From: CALJFL01 sp039964455
GTDB lineage: Bacteria > Pseudomonadota > Gammaproteobacteria > Pseudomonadales > Halieaceae
Direction of reading: 5' to 3'
Assembly (NCBI GenBank): GCA_039964455.1
Contig: JBDVXK010000028.1
Coordinates: 11,472-75,471 of the forward strand
Length of the DNA stretch: 64,000 nt
Positions 42,841 to 51,740 of the stretch are shown here, piece by piece; within the stretch, counting starts at the first letter, position 1; each line of letters opens with the position of its first letter. The translations under genes and the position numbers were made by a program. The notes below the pieces were generated by a model. The model made no database searches. It was not told where the DNA came from and saw nothing but the letters and a program-made list of their open reading frames with translations.

Positions 42841-44111
42841 TGAGTATCGCCCTTCTCGACATCGTCGACAGCAACCTGCAGTTATGGCGCGCCAACAGTG
42901 CCCTGCAGAGCCCGGGCTATGCCCTTCTGGCAGGGCAACAATACCAGTTTGGCAGTGATGCCCGCGCCGCCGCCCGACTGCAGCCGCGCAATATCAATAC
43001 CCGCTACTGGTGGCAACTCAACACGGAAGCCCTGCAACCAGCACTGGGTTCGGCGCGCCACACTGCCGACCTCGCCCATGCGCATTTGCTAGACATTCAC
43101 CAACGCGCGGAAGCACCGCCCGAGTTAATACTTGCGGTATCAGGCAGCATGCAACGGGATCAGCTGGCGCTATTGCTGGGGATTATTGAACAATGCCCTT
43201 TTGACGCGGTGAGTCTGGTCAATCGCAGCGTGGCACTGGCCAGCCTGTACGGCGGACCCGGTCGCCTCTTCCACCTCGAAATTCAATTGCACCAGGCGCT
43301 GGTGTCAGAGCTCAGCGAGAGTAACGGCGTGGTGGAACTGCAGCGCAGTGTCCCACTGCCGGGCTGTGGTTTGCTGCAGCTGCAGGAACGGCTGGTAGAA
43401 ATTATCGCCGCGGCCTTTATACGCCAGACCCGATTCGACCCCAGGCGCAAAGCGGAGACTGAACAGGCGCTGTACGACAACCTGCCCGAAGCCCTGCGCC
43501 AGTTACGCCAGCAAACCGAAACCAATATCGAGGTGAACGGTTATCGCGCCAGAATCAATCGCAGTGAGTTACATGCTGCGGGACAAAGACTGTTCGACAG
43601 TGCGCCTGAGGCCATGGGCGTTCTGCGCGCCGACGACCGGGTTCTGCTGGACCCGCTGGCCGCGCTATTGCCGGGGCTGGAAACCCATTTCAGCACTGCT
43701 GAGTTGCTCACCCCCGAAGCACTGCCACAGGCAATTGGAGATCACGAGACCAGGCTGGTGCAGCGCGACCAGGCATTAACTTTCGTCACCTCCCTGCCCT
43801 GCCTCTCCCAGTCTATCCAACCCGATGCACCGGCACCTGCTGAAGTACCGACGGAGATTACGCCCGCAAGCGGGCCGGCACCCACGCATTTTTTGCGGGC
43901 CGAAATCGCACGACCGCTGTTAGCTGACGGCACGGCGATAAGTGAGGGCCTGAGTATTCAGCAAAACGACGGACACTGGTTGTTGGTGGGCGAGACTGGT
44001 TCAGCACAACTGAATGGCAAGCCCGCGGATCAAACGACTGCCCTGTCTCGCGGCGACCGGATAAGGGCAGCAGACGGTACAGAGACCTTGCTAATCGAGG
44101 TTCTGCCCTGA
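42840..44111 (+). CDS. Actin/Hsp70-like fold protein (cluster gene 8)
   Basis: 423 residues from the ATG that overlaps the previous stop (TAATG). Soluble, no signal peptide. The N-terminus (IALLDIVDSNLQLWR) resembles the first strand pair of actin-fold ATPases, and ILAVSGSMQRDQLALLLGIIEQCPFDAVSLVNRSVALASLYG (near 94-135) lines up with the Hsp70 stretch between the VPA motif and NEPTAAAL. The clear Hsp70 phosphate loops are not evident, so ATPase activity is uncertain. The last 60 residues (LVGETGSAQLNGKPADQTTALSRGDRIRAADG) look like an FHA-type end. Probably a cytoplasmic partner of the motor; inference. Confidence 0.72.
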   Translation: MSIALLDIVDSNLQLWRANSALQSPGYALLAGQQYQFGSDARAAARLQPRNINTRYWWQLNTEALQPALGSARHTADLAHAHLLDIHQRAEAPPELILAVSGSMQRDQLALLLGIIEQCPFDAVSLVNRSVALASLYGGPGRLFHLEIQLHQALVSELSESNGVVELQRSVPLPGCGLLQLQERLVEIIAAAFIRQTRFDPRRKAETEQALYDNLPEALRQLRQQTETNIEVNGYRARINRSELHAAGQRLFDSAPEAMGVLRADDRVLLDPLAALLPGLETHFSTAELLTPEALPQAIGDHETRLVQRDQALTFVTSLPCLSQSIQPDAPAPAEVPTEITPASGPAPTHFLRAEIARPLLADGTAISEGLSIQQNDGHWLLVGETGSAQLNGKPADQTTALSRGDRIRAADGTETLLIEVLP

Positions 44112-44121
44112 GAGCCCAATC

Positions 44122-45213
44122 ATGGCGAAGAAGAAAAGACAGTTCACCACCTTTAACCTCAGCTTCCTGGACATCATGTCCTGCGGCTTTGGCGCTGTGG
44201 TGCTGGTTTTCCTGATCATCGACCATTCCATCGAAGTAGAAAAACGTGACCTAAACGTGGATCTGCTGTCCGAGGTAAACCTGCTGGAAGAGGATGTTAC
44301 CGATGGAGAAGCCGGCCTGGTCAGGCTGCGCAACACCTTGTCCGAGCTGGACCTGAAAATGGTGGAGGCCCAGGGTCGGGCTACCCGTATTCTGGATGAA
44401 ACCCGGGAATGGGAAGCTCTCATTCAAGACCTTGAGAACGAGGGCTATACCTCCTCCGCCGACGTTGAGGAGTTGAAGGCGGAGGTGCGGTCGCTGGAGG
44501 ACGAGGTAAAGAAACTGCGTCAGGCCGCAGAGGAAGACAGCGGCAACAGCGCCAGAACCTTCATAGGCGACGGCAATCGCCAGTACCTCACCGGCTTGAA
44601 CCTGGGTGGGCGCCATATCGTGGTCTTACTGGACGTATCATCCAGCATGCTGGCCGACAGGCTGGTCAATATCATCCGACTTCGCAACATGGACGACAAG
44701 CTACAGCGCAGCGCCGAGAAATGGAGCCGCGCACTCAACACCGTAGACTGGCTGACCGCGCAACTGCCTGTTAACAGTAATTATCAGGTGATCACCTTCA
44801 ACACCACAGCAGCGCCGGTGCTTAAGGGCACCGGCAACAAATGGCTGGAGGTGGCTAATCAGGTACAGCTGGAGCAGGTCACCGACAAGCTGCGCGACAT
44901 TATCCCCAGTGGCGGCACCAGCCTGGAAAATGCTTTTGTGGCGCTACAACAGCTATCACCCCCACCAGACAATATTTTTCTGATTACCGATGGTCTGCCT
45001 ACACAGGGAACAACGGCGCCGCGCGGGCCCACCGTCAGTGGCCGCGACCGCCAGAAGCATTACCGCGCCGCAGTCCGGCAGCTACCAAAAAATGTACCCA
45101 TCAATATTATTCTGGCGCCGATGGAAGGCGACCCGATGGCTGCTTCAGAGTTCTGGCAACTGGCCCAGGTCAGCCGCGGCTCATTTTTGAGCCCATCGAA
45201 AGACTGGCCCTAG
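44122..45213 (+). CDS. Membrane-anchored vWA protein, TolR/ExbD-like topology (cluster gene 9)
   Basis: 363 residues. One membrane helix at about 12-33 (FNLSFLDIMSCGFGAVVLVF) with Asp17 at its start, a coiled-coil region (about 35-140), then a von Willebrand A domain (about 163-350). The metal site is complete: DVSSS (171-175), GGTSLENA and ITDG. The short basic N-terminus (MAKKKRQ) should stay in the cytoplasm and the vWA domain in the periplasm. The Asp position in the helix parallels the essential Asp of TolR, ExbD and MotB. It follows the channel gene by two and precedes a paralogue. Confidence 0.85.
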   Translation: MAKKKRQFTTFNLSFLDIMSCGFGAVVLVFLIIDHSIEVEKRDLNVDLLSEVNLLEEDVTDGEAGLVRLRNTLSELDLKMVEAQGRATRILDETREWEALIQDLENEGYTSSADVEELKAEVRSLEDEVKKLRQAAEEDSGNSARTFIGDGNRQYLTGLNLGGRHIVVLLDVSSSMLADRLVNIIRLRNMDDKLQRSAEKWSRALNTVDWLTAQLPVNSNYQVITFNTTAAPVLKGTGNKWLEVANQVQLEQVTDKLRDIIPSGGTSLENAFVALQQLSPPPDNIFLITDGLPTQGTTAPRGPTVSGRDRQKHYRAAVRQLPKNVPINIILAPMEGDPMAASEFWQLAQVSRGSFLSPSKDWP

Positions 45214-45222
45214 GATGATGCT

Positions 45223-46221
45223 ATGACCAAGCGCAGGGCACCGGAAGAATTTTCAGTCTCGTTTCTCGATGTGATCTGCTGTGGTTTCGGCGCGGTAATC
45301 CTGCTGTTGATGATTACCAAAACGGTACAACCGCAAATTATCGAGGCATCCACCGTCAATCTTGAAGGCCTGGTCGCCGACCTGCAGGAACAGGTATTCG
45401 AAATACGCGGCGAAACGCGCATCCTCAATCGCGATCTGAACGCCAAGCACGAACAGTTGTCAGAGTATGAAGACAGGATAGCGATACTGAGAGGACAGAT
45501 GGCCAGTGCCAAGTCGCGCTATGACAGCATCCAGGTGCAGACCAACAGCAATGACGTGATTACCGACCAACTGGCCATCGCGCGGCAATCGCTTACCGCT
45601 GAGATGCAGCGCCTGCTGGGGTCCCAGTACCAATCCAAGAACAACCTGATTGGTGGTATTCCGGTAGACAGCGAGTACATCATATTCATCATTGATACCT
45701 CCGGTTCAATGTTCTCCTACAGCTGGGACAGAATGATGGCAGAGCTGGAGGCGACACTGAGTATCTACCCGGAGGTAAAGGGCATACAAATCATGAACGA
45801 CATGGGCAATTACATGTTCAGTCGCTACCGCGGGCAGTGGATTCCTGACACCGCCGGCCGCCGCAAGGTCATCATGCAGAATCTGCGCAACTGGAATGTC
45901 TTTAGTAACTCCAGCCCGGTAGAGGGGATCACCCAGGCCATCAAAACCTTTTACGACCCGAACAAAAAAATCAGCATCTACGTCTTCGGCGACGAATTCA
46001 CAGGCCAGTCTATTGCGCAGGTGGTCGACACCGTGGACAGAATCAACCGCGAAGATGCTAACGGCAATCGCCGCGTGCGAATCCACGGCGTAGGTTTCCC
46101 CGTACAATTTATCAGGGCTCCCCATTTGCAAACCACGGGAATCCGCTTTGCTACACTGATGCGGGAGCTGGCTTACAGAAACGGAGGTACCTTTGTCGGG
46201 CTTAACGATTTCCGCCCCTGA
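45223..46221 (+). CDS. Second membrane-anchored vWA protein (cluster gene 10)
   Basis: 332 residues with the layout of the preceding gene: basic N-terminus, membrane helix at about 11-32 (FSVSFLDVICCGFGAVILLL) with Asp16, coiled coil (about 45-130), and a vWA domain (about 150-330) with DTSGS (158-162). The second metal motif is less standard (SSPVEGITQAI) and the third reads VFGDEF. The shared helix motif SFLD-CGFGAV and low identity elsewhere point to old duplication and division of labour, perhaps a heterodimer in the channel. Its end overlaps the next gene. Confidence 0.85.
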   Translation: MTKRRAPEEFSVSFLDVICCGFGAVILLLMITKTVQPQIIEASTVNLEGLVADLQEQVFEIRGETRILNRDLNAKHEQLSEYEDRIAILRGQMASAKSRYDSIQVQTNSNDVITDQLAIARQSLTAEMQRLLGSQYQSKNNLIGGIPVDSEYIIFIIDTSGSMFSYSWDRMMAELEATLSIYPEVKGIQIMNDMGNYMFSRYRGQWIPDTAGRRKVIMQNLRNWNVFSNSSPVEGITQAIKTFYDPNKKISIYVFGDEFTGQSIAQVVDTVDRINREDANGNRRVRIHGVGFPVQFIRAPHLQTTGIRFATLMRELAYRNGGTFVGLNDFRP

Positions 46222-46936
46222 GTTGCGACAGCCTGTGAGGCTGCTGGCCGCGCTGGCACTGTTGTGCCTGCTCGCGGGCTGTGGTGCCCGACAGGTCGTG
46301 GTAGAGGGTAACTTTCCAGAGCCATTGATGAGCCCGCTACCGTTAAACATGGGCATCTGGTACAACGAAGAATTCGCCACCCATGAATTTTTCGATGAGG
46401 CCAAGGGCCGGGCTGACTCTACCTGGATCGTCAAAACCGGCTCGGCGCAGATGCAGATGTGGGACACCGTGCTGGCCGGTGTGTTCAGTAATCTGGAGCA
46501 CATGAAAAATGCGCCCGGCTCCGCTGAGATGAACCAGGTTGTGGATGCCGTATTGATTCCCAAGGTCGAGGAGCTACAGTACGCCATCCCCGCGCACACC
46601 AATGTGAAGGTCTACGAAATCTGGATGCGCTATCGCTTCGACATGGTGACCACTCAGGGCGAGGAAATCGCCAGCTGGACCATGACCTCCTACGGCAAGA
46701 CCCCAACAGCCTTCATGCAGAGTGATGAAGCGGCAGTTAACCTTGCCGCAGTGGTCGCCCTGCGCGATGCCGGCGCAAACTTTGCCACCAACTTTACCCG
46801 CATACCGGCAGTACGAGAGTGGTTGGAACTGCGTGAAAGCAATATCGCCAGAGCTGAGGCAGCAACTGTCCCAGACAGCGCCAGCGACAGTAGTCCGCCA
46901 GAGGCTGCCGACGCAGCAATGACGGAGCAGCCATGA
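46193..46936 (+). CDS. Lipoprotein (cluster gene 11), TTG start
   Basis: 247 residues, lipobox LAGC (Cys30). The start is TTG at 46193, with GGAGGT four bases upstream inside the previous gene; no better start precedes the signal. The mature domain (about 35-215) is mixed alpha/beta: MSPLPLNMGIWYNEEF, WDTVLAGVFSNLEHMKNAPG, VKVYEIWMRYRFDMVTTQGEEIASWTMTSYGK, and AVNLAAVVALRDAGANFATNF. The tail is Ala/Ser/Glu-rich. The pattern is like the small outer-membrane lipoproteins that precede polysaccharide or secretion complexes, but no family is recognised. Confidence 0.78.
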   Translation: MSGLTISAPELRQPVRLLAALALLCLLAGCGARQVVVEGNFPEPLMSPLPLNMGIWYNEEFATHEFFDEAKGRADSTWIVKTGSAQMQMWDTVLAGVFSNLEHMKNAPGSAEMNQVVDAVLIPKVEELQYAIPAHTNVKVYEIWMRYRFDMVTTQGEEIASWTMTSYGKTPTAFMQSDEAAVNLAAVVALRDAGANFATNFTRIPAVREWLELRESNIARAEAATVPDSASDSSPPEAADAAMTEQP

Positions 46937-47601
46937 AGCCAATATTACTCCGCGCTTCGCTGGTGTTTGCCGGCATCTTCGCCCTCACCGGCTGCGTTAC
47001 CTCAACCGTAGACGAGATGGTGTTTAACGAGCCGACAGAAGGCATCGGTGATGCCACAGTGGTTATTCTGGGGCGACGCCACGCCAGTGACTATGAAACC
47101 GAACCCGACTTTATCCAGTGTGTCGGCAAACATATCAGTGCCCGCGACCGGTCCATTGAGGTTATGGGGGAGCTCGATTTTATTAACGCCCTATACCCCT
47201 GGTTTGAGCCGCGTACTGCCCCACTGCGCCCTGAGGACATCGACAAGTTGATGGTACAACCGCCAGTGGCGGCGAAGATGGCGGAGCTGAAAACCGAGTA
47301 CATGATCTGGATTGATGGCAGCACGGTAGAGACCAATTCCGCCGGCTCCATGACCTGCGGCATAGGCCCCGGTGGAGCCGGCTGTTTCGGCTTTGGCACC
47401 TGGGGCAATGAATCGAACTACGAGGCCACCATCTGGGACTTTACTGATCGCGCAGAGGTTGGCCGGGTCAATACCAGCACCAGCGGCCAGTCGTATATGC
47501 CGGCTGTGGTCGTCCCTATCCCCATTATTGCGCCAGTACAGGGCACCGCCTGCGATGGAATCGGCGACCAGTTGCTGGAATTCCTGTCCAGCGAGTACTG
47601 A
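46933..47601 (+). CDS. Lipoprotein (cluster gene 12)
   Basis: 222 residues, lipobox LTGC (Cys21). The mature domain has TEGIGDATVVILGRRHASDYETEPDFIQCVGKHI, MGELDFINALYPWFEPRTAPLRPEDI and a Gly/Cys-rich segment MTCGIGPGGAGCFGFGTWGNESNYEATIWDF, then YMPAVVVPIPIIAPVQGTACDGIGDQLLEFL. Several cysteines suggest disulfides. Not a family I know. It overlaps gene 11 by four bases and lies three bases before the protease gene. Confidence 0.75.
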   Translation: MKPILLRASLVFAGIFALTGCVTSTVDEMVFNEPTEGIGDATVVILGRRHASDYETEPDFIQCVGKHISARDRSIEVMGELDFINALYPWFEPRTAPLRPEDIDKLMVQPPVAAKMAELKTEYMIWIDGSTVETNSAGSMTCGIGPGGAGCFGFGTWGNESNYEATIWDFTDRAEVGRVNTSTSGQSYMPAVVVPIPIIAPVQGTACDGIGDQLLEFLSSEY

Positions 47602-47604
47602 TCA

Positions 47605-48996
47605 ATGTCGCTACTGCACCGTTTCCTGATAGCACCATTAGTCGGACTTGTTCTGGCTCTTGCCAGCTTGCAGGTATACGCTGAATCTGTCGGCGACGAG
47701 ATGTACCGCAAGTTTGTAGAGGAAGGTGCCATTTATGATAACCCCGAACTCAGTGACTACATCACCCGCATAGGGCGCAGCCTGGTCACCAGCGCTAAAC
47801 GCGACCCGGACGATTTCACCTTCACCGTTATCGACAGCCCAGATATCAATGCCTTTGCCACCCCCGGTGGTTACGTTTACATGAATCGCGGCCTGCTGGC
47901 TTACCTGGACAACGAGGCAGAGCTGGCTGGTGTACTGTCTCATGAGGTAGCACACATTACCGCGAATCACTCCACCGAACGGCGGACGGCAGGCGTTGCC
48001 AGCAAAGTATTGTCGACCACCGTGTACATTCTCACCGGCAGCGGCGACCTGGCGGATGCTTCCAATATGTATGGCACCGAGCTGGTGAGTGGCTATGGCC
48101 GCGACCAGGAGCTGGAAGCTGACGGGCTGGGCTCGGAGTATATGTTCAAATCCGGCTATGAACCCGAGGCGCTGTTGGAAGTGATCGGGGTTCTCAAAGA
48201 CCAGGAGATGTTTCAGCGAGTAAAGGCCAAAGAGACTGGCAGAAAAAAAGGCAGCTATCACGGCCTGTACGCGACCCACCCCCGCAATGACAAGCGACTA
48301 CAGACAGTCATTCGGGCCGCCAACGAGCTGCAAAGCGATGAATACCTGGAAAGCCCGGAAGTGCCCGGCGAATTCCAGAGGCACCTCAATGGACTGGTGT
48401 GGGGTGCCAGCCTGCAGGGTCAGCGACCCGAAAATCGCTTCTATCACAACAAACTAAAATTCACCTTTGCCCACCCTGAGGGCTGGAGCGTCAACACTGC
48501 TTCACAGAAGATCATCGCATCCGCTTCAGATGGTAGTGCATCTATGAAAATCAGTATTCGTCGCCGCGACCCAGCGCAATCACCGCAGGTGCTGATGGAA
48601 AGTCTGGCCAGCGGCTCGCTTACCGAAGGCAAGGCACTGGAACAGGCAGGACTGAAAGGCTACACCGCAAATAGCAGCGCCGGTGGGGCAAGCAAGCGTC
48701 TGGCTGTCATCGACTATCGCTACACTTACTTGTTTGAAGGCTCCGCCAAAAATTTCGACAGCAGTGATGCCGACCTGCTGTCTATCGTAGAAAGCTTCAG
48801 GCCCATGCATCCCAAGGAGGGCAAGTCCAGCGAGCCTCGCTATGTGCAGTACATACAGGTACCGCGAGGCGCCACCATGGCCAGTCTTGCAGCCAGCAGC
48901 CAAATTCCCGATGCCGAAGCGCAGCTTCGCCTGATCAATGGTTTCTATCCCCGGGGTGAACCCCGAGTGGGTGACTGGATAAAAATCATCCGCTAG
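47605..48996 (+). CDS. Periplasmic M48-family metalloprotease (cluster gene 13)
   Basis: 463 residues: signal peptide (about 1-26, ending YAE), M48 zinc peptidase domain (about 30-270) with HEVAH at 113-117 and a third ligand in the ELEADGLG motif near 170-175, then a beta-rich region (about 285-410), and a C-terminal LysM-like module (about 412-463, VQYIQVPRGATMASLAASSQIPDAEAQLRLINGF). Relatives such as BepA and LoiP act in outer-membrane quality control. As the last gene of the cluster it may mature or clear cluster proteins; inference. Confidence 0.87.
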   Translation: MSLLHRFLIAPLVGLVLALASLQVYAESVGDEMYRKFVEEGAIYDNPELSDYITRIGRSLVTSAKRDPDDFTFTVIDSPDINAFATPGGYVYMNRGLLAYLDNEAELAGVLSHEVAHITANHSTERRTAGVASKVLSTTVYILTGSGDLADASNMYGTELVSGYGRDQELEADGLGSEYMFKSGYEPEALLEVIGVLKDQEMFQRVKAKETGRKKGSYHGLYATHPRNDKRLQTVIRAANELQSDEYLESPEVPGEFQRHLNGLVWGASLQGQRPENRFYHNKLKFTFAHPEGWSVNTASQKIIASASDGSASMKISIRRRDPAQSPQVLMESLASGSLTEGKALEQAGLKGYTANSSAGGASKRLAVIDYRYTYLFEGSAKNFDSSDADLLSIVESFRPMHPKEGKSSEPRYVQYIQVPRGATMASLAASSQIPDAEAQLRLINGFYPRGEPRVGDWIKIIR

Positions 48997-49067
48997 ACAG
49001 CCGTCTCGGCGCCAGCCTTTGCCAGGTGTTCTATACTGCGGAAGCCATTTTAAAAAGGACTACCGCC

Positions 49068-50771
49068 TTGCGACATTTTGTTCTCACGCTGCTGACAATA
49101 ACCAGTATCGCGATCACACCCGCTGCTCTTGCGCTGACGGTTTTTCCTGCCAAGAAAATCATTACCATGGAACCGGCACTGGCCAAAGCCACTGCGGTTG
49201 CCGTGGAGGGTGATCGTATTGTGGCTGTGGGCTCGCTGGAGAGTCTGCAACCCCTGCTGGATGCCAGCAATGGCAATATAGACCCCAGCTTGAAAGACAA
49301 AATTCTTATGCCGGGTTTTATCGATCCCCATGTACACCCGTCGCTGCCTGCAGTGCTCACTCAGTTTCCGTTCCTGGCACCGGACAACTGGTCGCTGCCC
49401 ACCGGTGAATTCCCAGGTGCAACCACGCCCGCTGATTATGAAGCACGACTAAAAATACTGGCCGCCGCTCACGACGACGACGCGGTGCCATTCGTGGCCT
49501 GGGGCTATCACCCGTTGTGGCACGGTGACATTTCCAAGGCCGAACTGAATAACTGGTTCGGCGATCAACCAGTGGTCATCTGGCATCGCTCTTTTCATGA
49601 GCTAATTCTCAACGATGCGGCGTTGGCCATGCTGGACATCACAGAAGCAGATACTCAGGACGGTCATGAGAGCGATTGGGACAGAGGACACTTCTGGGAA
49701 AACGGGCTGAAGGCGATCGTACCGAAACTGGGGTTTCTGTTTGCACCCGCAAGATTCGGCCAGGGCATGAAAAATTTTGTCGAAATGATGCACCAGGGTG
49801 GCGTAACCACCGCACTGGATATGGGCACTGGGATTTTCGGTAACCCGGAAGCGGAGATAGGCCTGATCCGTCAGGTTATGGAAAGCAGCCAGGCCCCCTC
49901 CCGCATTATCATGACGCCATTGATTACTGATTTTCTCTCCCGCGGTAAAACGCCCAAGCAGGCAATGGCTGAAATCGATCAGTGGCGAGAGGGCAACTCC
50001 AGGCGGGTATCAGTAGACCGACATTTCAAGCTGATGATGGACGGCGCTATTTTCAGCGGCTTATCGCAAATGGGGCCGCCGGGATACCTGGATGGGCACA
50101 GCGGGCAGTGGATGGCGCCGCTGGAAGTGACTAACGAGTGGGCCCGCGAATTCTGGCTCGCTGGCTACAAAATTCACGCACACACCAACGGCGACCTCAG
50201 TGCCGCCGCATTTATTGATCTGCTGCGCACTTTGCAGGCCGAGAAGGCCAGGCCAGATCACCGCTTCACCCTGGAGCACTTTGCCTACAGCACCGAAGAC
50301 CAGAGCCGGCAGCTAAAAGCGCTGGGCGCCGTTGTATCTGCCAACCCCTATTACCATTACATCCTCTCGGATATTTACAGTGAGAAGTGGCTAGGGCCAG
50401 ACCGCGGCGGGCAAATGGTTAGGCTAGGCTCACTGGAACGCCACGATGTTCCGTTTGCCCTGCACTCCGACAGCCCCATGGCACCCCTCTCCCCGCTTAC
50501 ATTGGCATTCAATGCTACTAATCGTGTCACCATTAATGGCAACCTGACCGGTGCAGCGGAGCGGATTTCCCTGGATCGGGCGCTGCGTGCAATCACCATA
50601 GACGCCGCCTGGATCATGGGCTGGGAAGATGAGATCGGCTCCATACGCGCAGGCAAGAAAGCCGATTTCGTCGTACTGGAGCAGGATCCCTATCTCATCG
50701 GTGCGGCCGGGCTGAAAGATATACGTATCTGGGGCACGGTATTTGAAGGGGAGGTACATCCGCTTGATTAA
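49068..50771 (+). CDS. Amidohydrolase family protein (YtcJ-like), exported
   Basis: A metal-dependent amidohydrolase of the amidohydrolase_3/YtcJ type, about 567 residues. The TTG at 49068 has AAGGA eight bases upstream and gives a signal peptide (LRHFVLTLLTITSIAITPAALAL). The ATG at 49026 is possible but puts the signal 15 residues in. Domain marks: N-terminal composite beta region, MPGFIDPHVHPSLP (metal HxH), HAHTNGD and FTLEHFAYSTEDQ (further His), ALHSDSPMAPLSPL (metal Asp), and the late GSIRAGKKADFVVLEQDP. Substrate not predictable. It is separated from the protease gene by 71 bp, with TATACT at 49033, and may have its own promoter. Confidence 0.88.
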   Translation: MRHFVLTLLTITSIAITPAALALTVFPAKKIITMEPALAKATAVAVEGDRIVAVGSLESLQPLLDASNGNIDPSLKDKILMPGFIDPHVHPSLPAVLTQFPFLAPDNWSLPTGEFPGATTPADYEARLKILAAAHDDDAVPFVAWGYHPLWHGDISKAELNNWFGDQPVVIWHRSFHELILNDAALAMLDITEADTQDGHESDWDRGHFWENGLKAIVPKLGFLFAPARFGQGMKNFVEMMHQGGVTTALDMGTGIFGNPEAEIGLIRQVMESSQAPSRIIMTPLITDFLSRGKTPKQAMAEIDQWREGNSRRVSVDRHFKLMMDGAIFSGLSQMGPPGYLDGHSGQWMAPLEVTNEWAREFWLAGYKIHAHTNGDLSAAAFIDLLRTLQAEKARPDHRFTLEHFAYSTEDQSRQLKALGAVVSANPYYHYILSDIYSEKWLGPDRGGQMVRLGSLERHDVPFALHSDSPMAPLSPLTLAFNATNRVTINGNLTGAAERISLDRALRAITIDAAWIMGWEDEIGSIRAGKKADFVVLEQDPYLIGAAGLKDIRIWGTVFEGEVHPLD

Positions 50772-51684
50772 GTTAACAGCCTTGGCGTCAACCAGTTTCC
50801 TGCTACTGTTTTGGGCATCTGCGCTGTTCAGCAGTGGCTCGTTGGCAGAGGACAACGCTCTGTCGGCACACGCTTTGGCCAACGCTACCTATAGCGGATT
50901 AAAAACGGACGACATAGAAATCACCCTCACCGATGGCGAGTGGCAGGGCGAGCCTTATCAGGAAGGCGGTGCAGTGGTGCCCCGTGTCCAATTGCTGGGA
51001 AATCTGGTGGCACGCGCAGACCTGACCGGGAATGGTGTCGAAGACGCTGTGGTACTGGTTAACTTTGCCCCGGGCGGCACCGGACAACTGCTGCACCTGG
51101 CCCTGATGACAGCCAGTGACGGTAAACCAGAACAGACTGCCGCAGCATTCATAGGCGATCGCGTTAGGGTTCGGGATCTGCGAGTCGAAGGCGATACTGT
51201 CGCGCTGGACCTCGTACAGGCGGGCCCTAGAGACCCTTCTTGTTGCCCAGGCGAGATGGCAACACGGCTGTGGCAGTACCGGGATGGTGATCTTGCCGAG
51301 ATTGATAGCACTGCCGACACCGCGCGAGTGAGCATCGAAGCTATCGAAGGACAGCAATGGCAGTTATCGCATTGGCGCTATCAGGAGCCGGTGGAGGAAT
51401 CGACTACGATCACCCTCGCCTATGAAGAAGGTAAGCTGGTTGGCAATGCCGGTTGCAATAACTACTTTGCCAGTGTCAGCAACGGCAACATGCCTGGCGA
51501 CATAAAAGTATCAGCCCCCGGCGCCACACGTATGGCCTGCCGCAACCCCGACCACGGCGCTGCAGAACAACGCTTTCTGTCACTGCTACCCACAGTCTGG
51601 CAGTTTTCCTGGATGGCGGGCCAACTGGTATTGAGTTACGGCGAGGGTAGCGACACGGGCGTGCTGTTCTTCAAGCCCATTTAG
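50764..51684 (+). CDS. META-domain exported protein
   Basis: About 306 residues. TTG start at 50764 with GGGAGGT eight bases upstream, overlapping the amidohydrolase end by eight bases. The hydrophobic N-terminus (ASTSFLLLFWASALFSS) is a signal or anchor. The middle (about 30-185) is beta-rich with GNLVARADLTGNGVEDAVVLVNFAPGGTG, and has a Cys pair (PSCCPG). The last 110 residues are a META/HslJ-type domain: WQLSHWRYQEPVEESTTITLAYEEGKLVGNAGCNNYFAS, ATRMACRNPDHGAAEQRFLSLL. HslJ-like domains are linked to heat or novobiocin resistance, but the role here is open. Confidence 0.82.
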   Translation: MIKLTALASTSFLLLFWASALFSSGSLAEDNALSAHALANATYSGLKTDDIEITLTDGEWQGEPYQEGGAVVPRVQLLGNLVARADLTGNGVEDAVVLVNFAPGGTGQLLHLALMTASDGKPEQTAAAFIGDRVRVRDLRVEGDTVALDLVQAGPRDPSCCPGEMATRLWQYRDGDLAEIDSTADTARVSIEAIEGQQWQLSHWRYQEPVEESTTITLAYEEGKLVGNAGCNNYFASVSNGNMPGDIKVSAPGATRMACRNPDHGAAEQRFLSLLPTVWQFSWMAGQLVLSYGEGSDTGVLFFKPI

Positions 51685-51740
51685 CGAGTTAAAGATGGTG
51701 CTACTTCAGACGTAGCCAATCGTTGATGGGTCACGCTTTA

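Noticed and set aside
34385..48996. Type VI secretion or Bat/MoxR operon
   Set aside because: No Tss sheath, baseplate or ClpV genes, and no MoxR AAA ATPase or DUF58 protein. Only generic parts (vWA, TPR, FHA-like) are shared.
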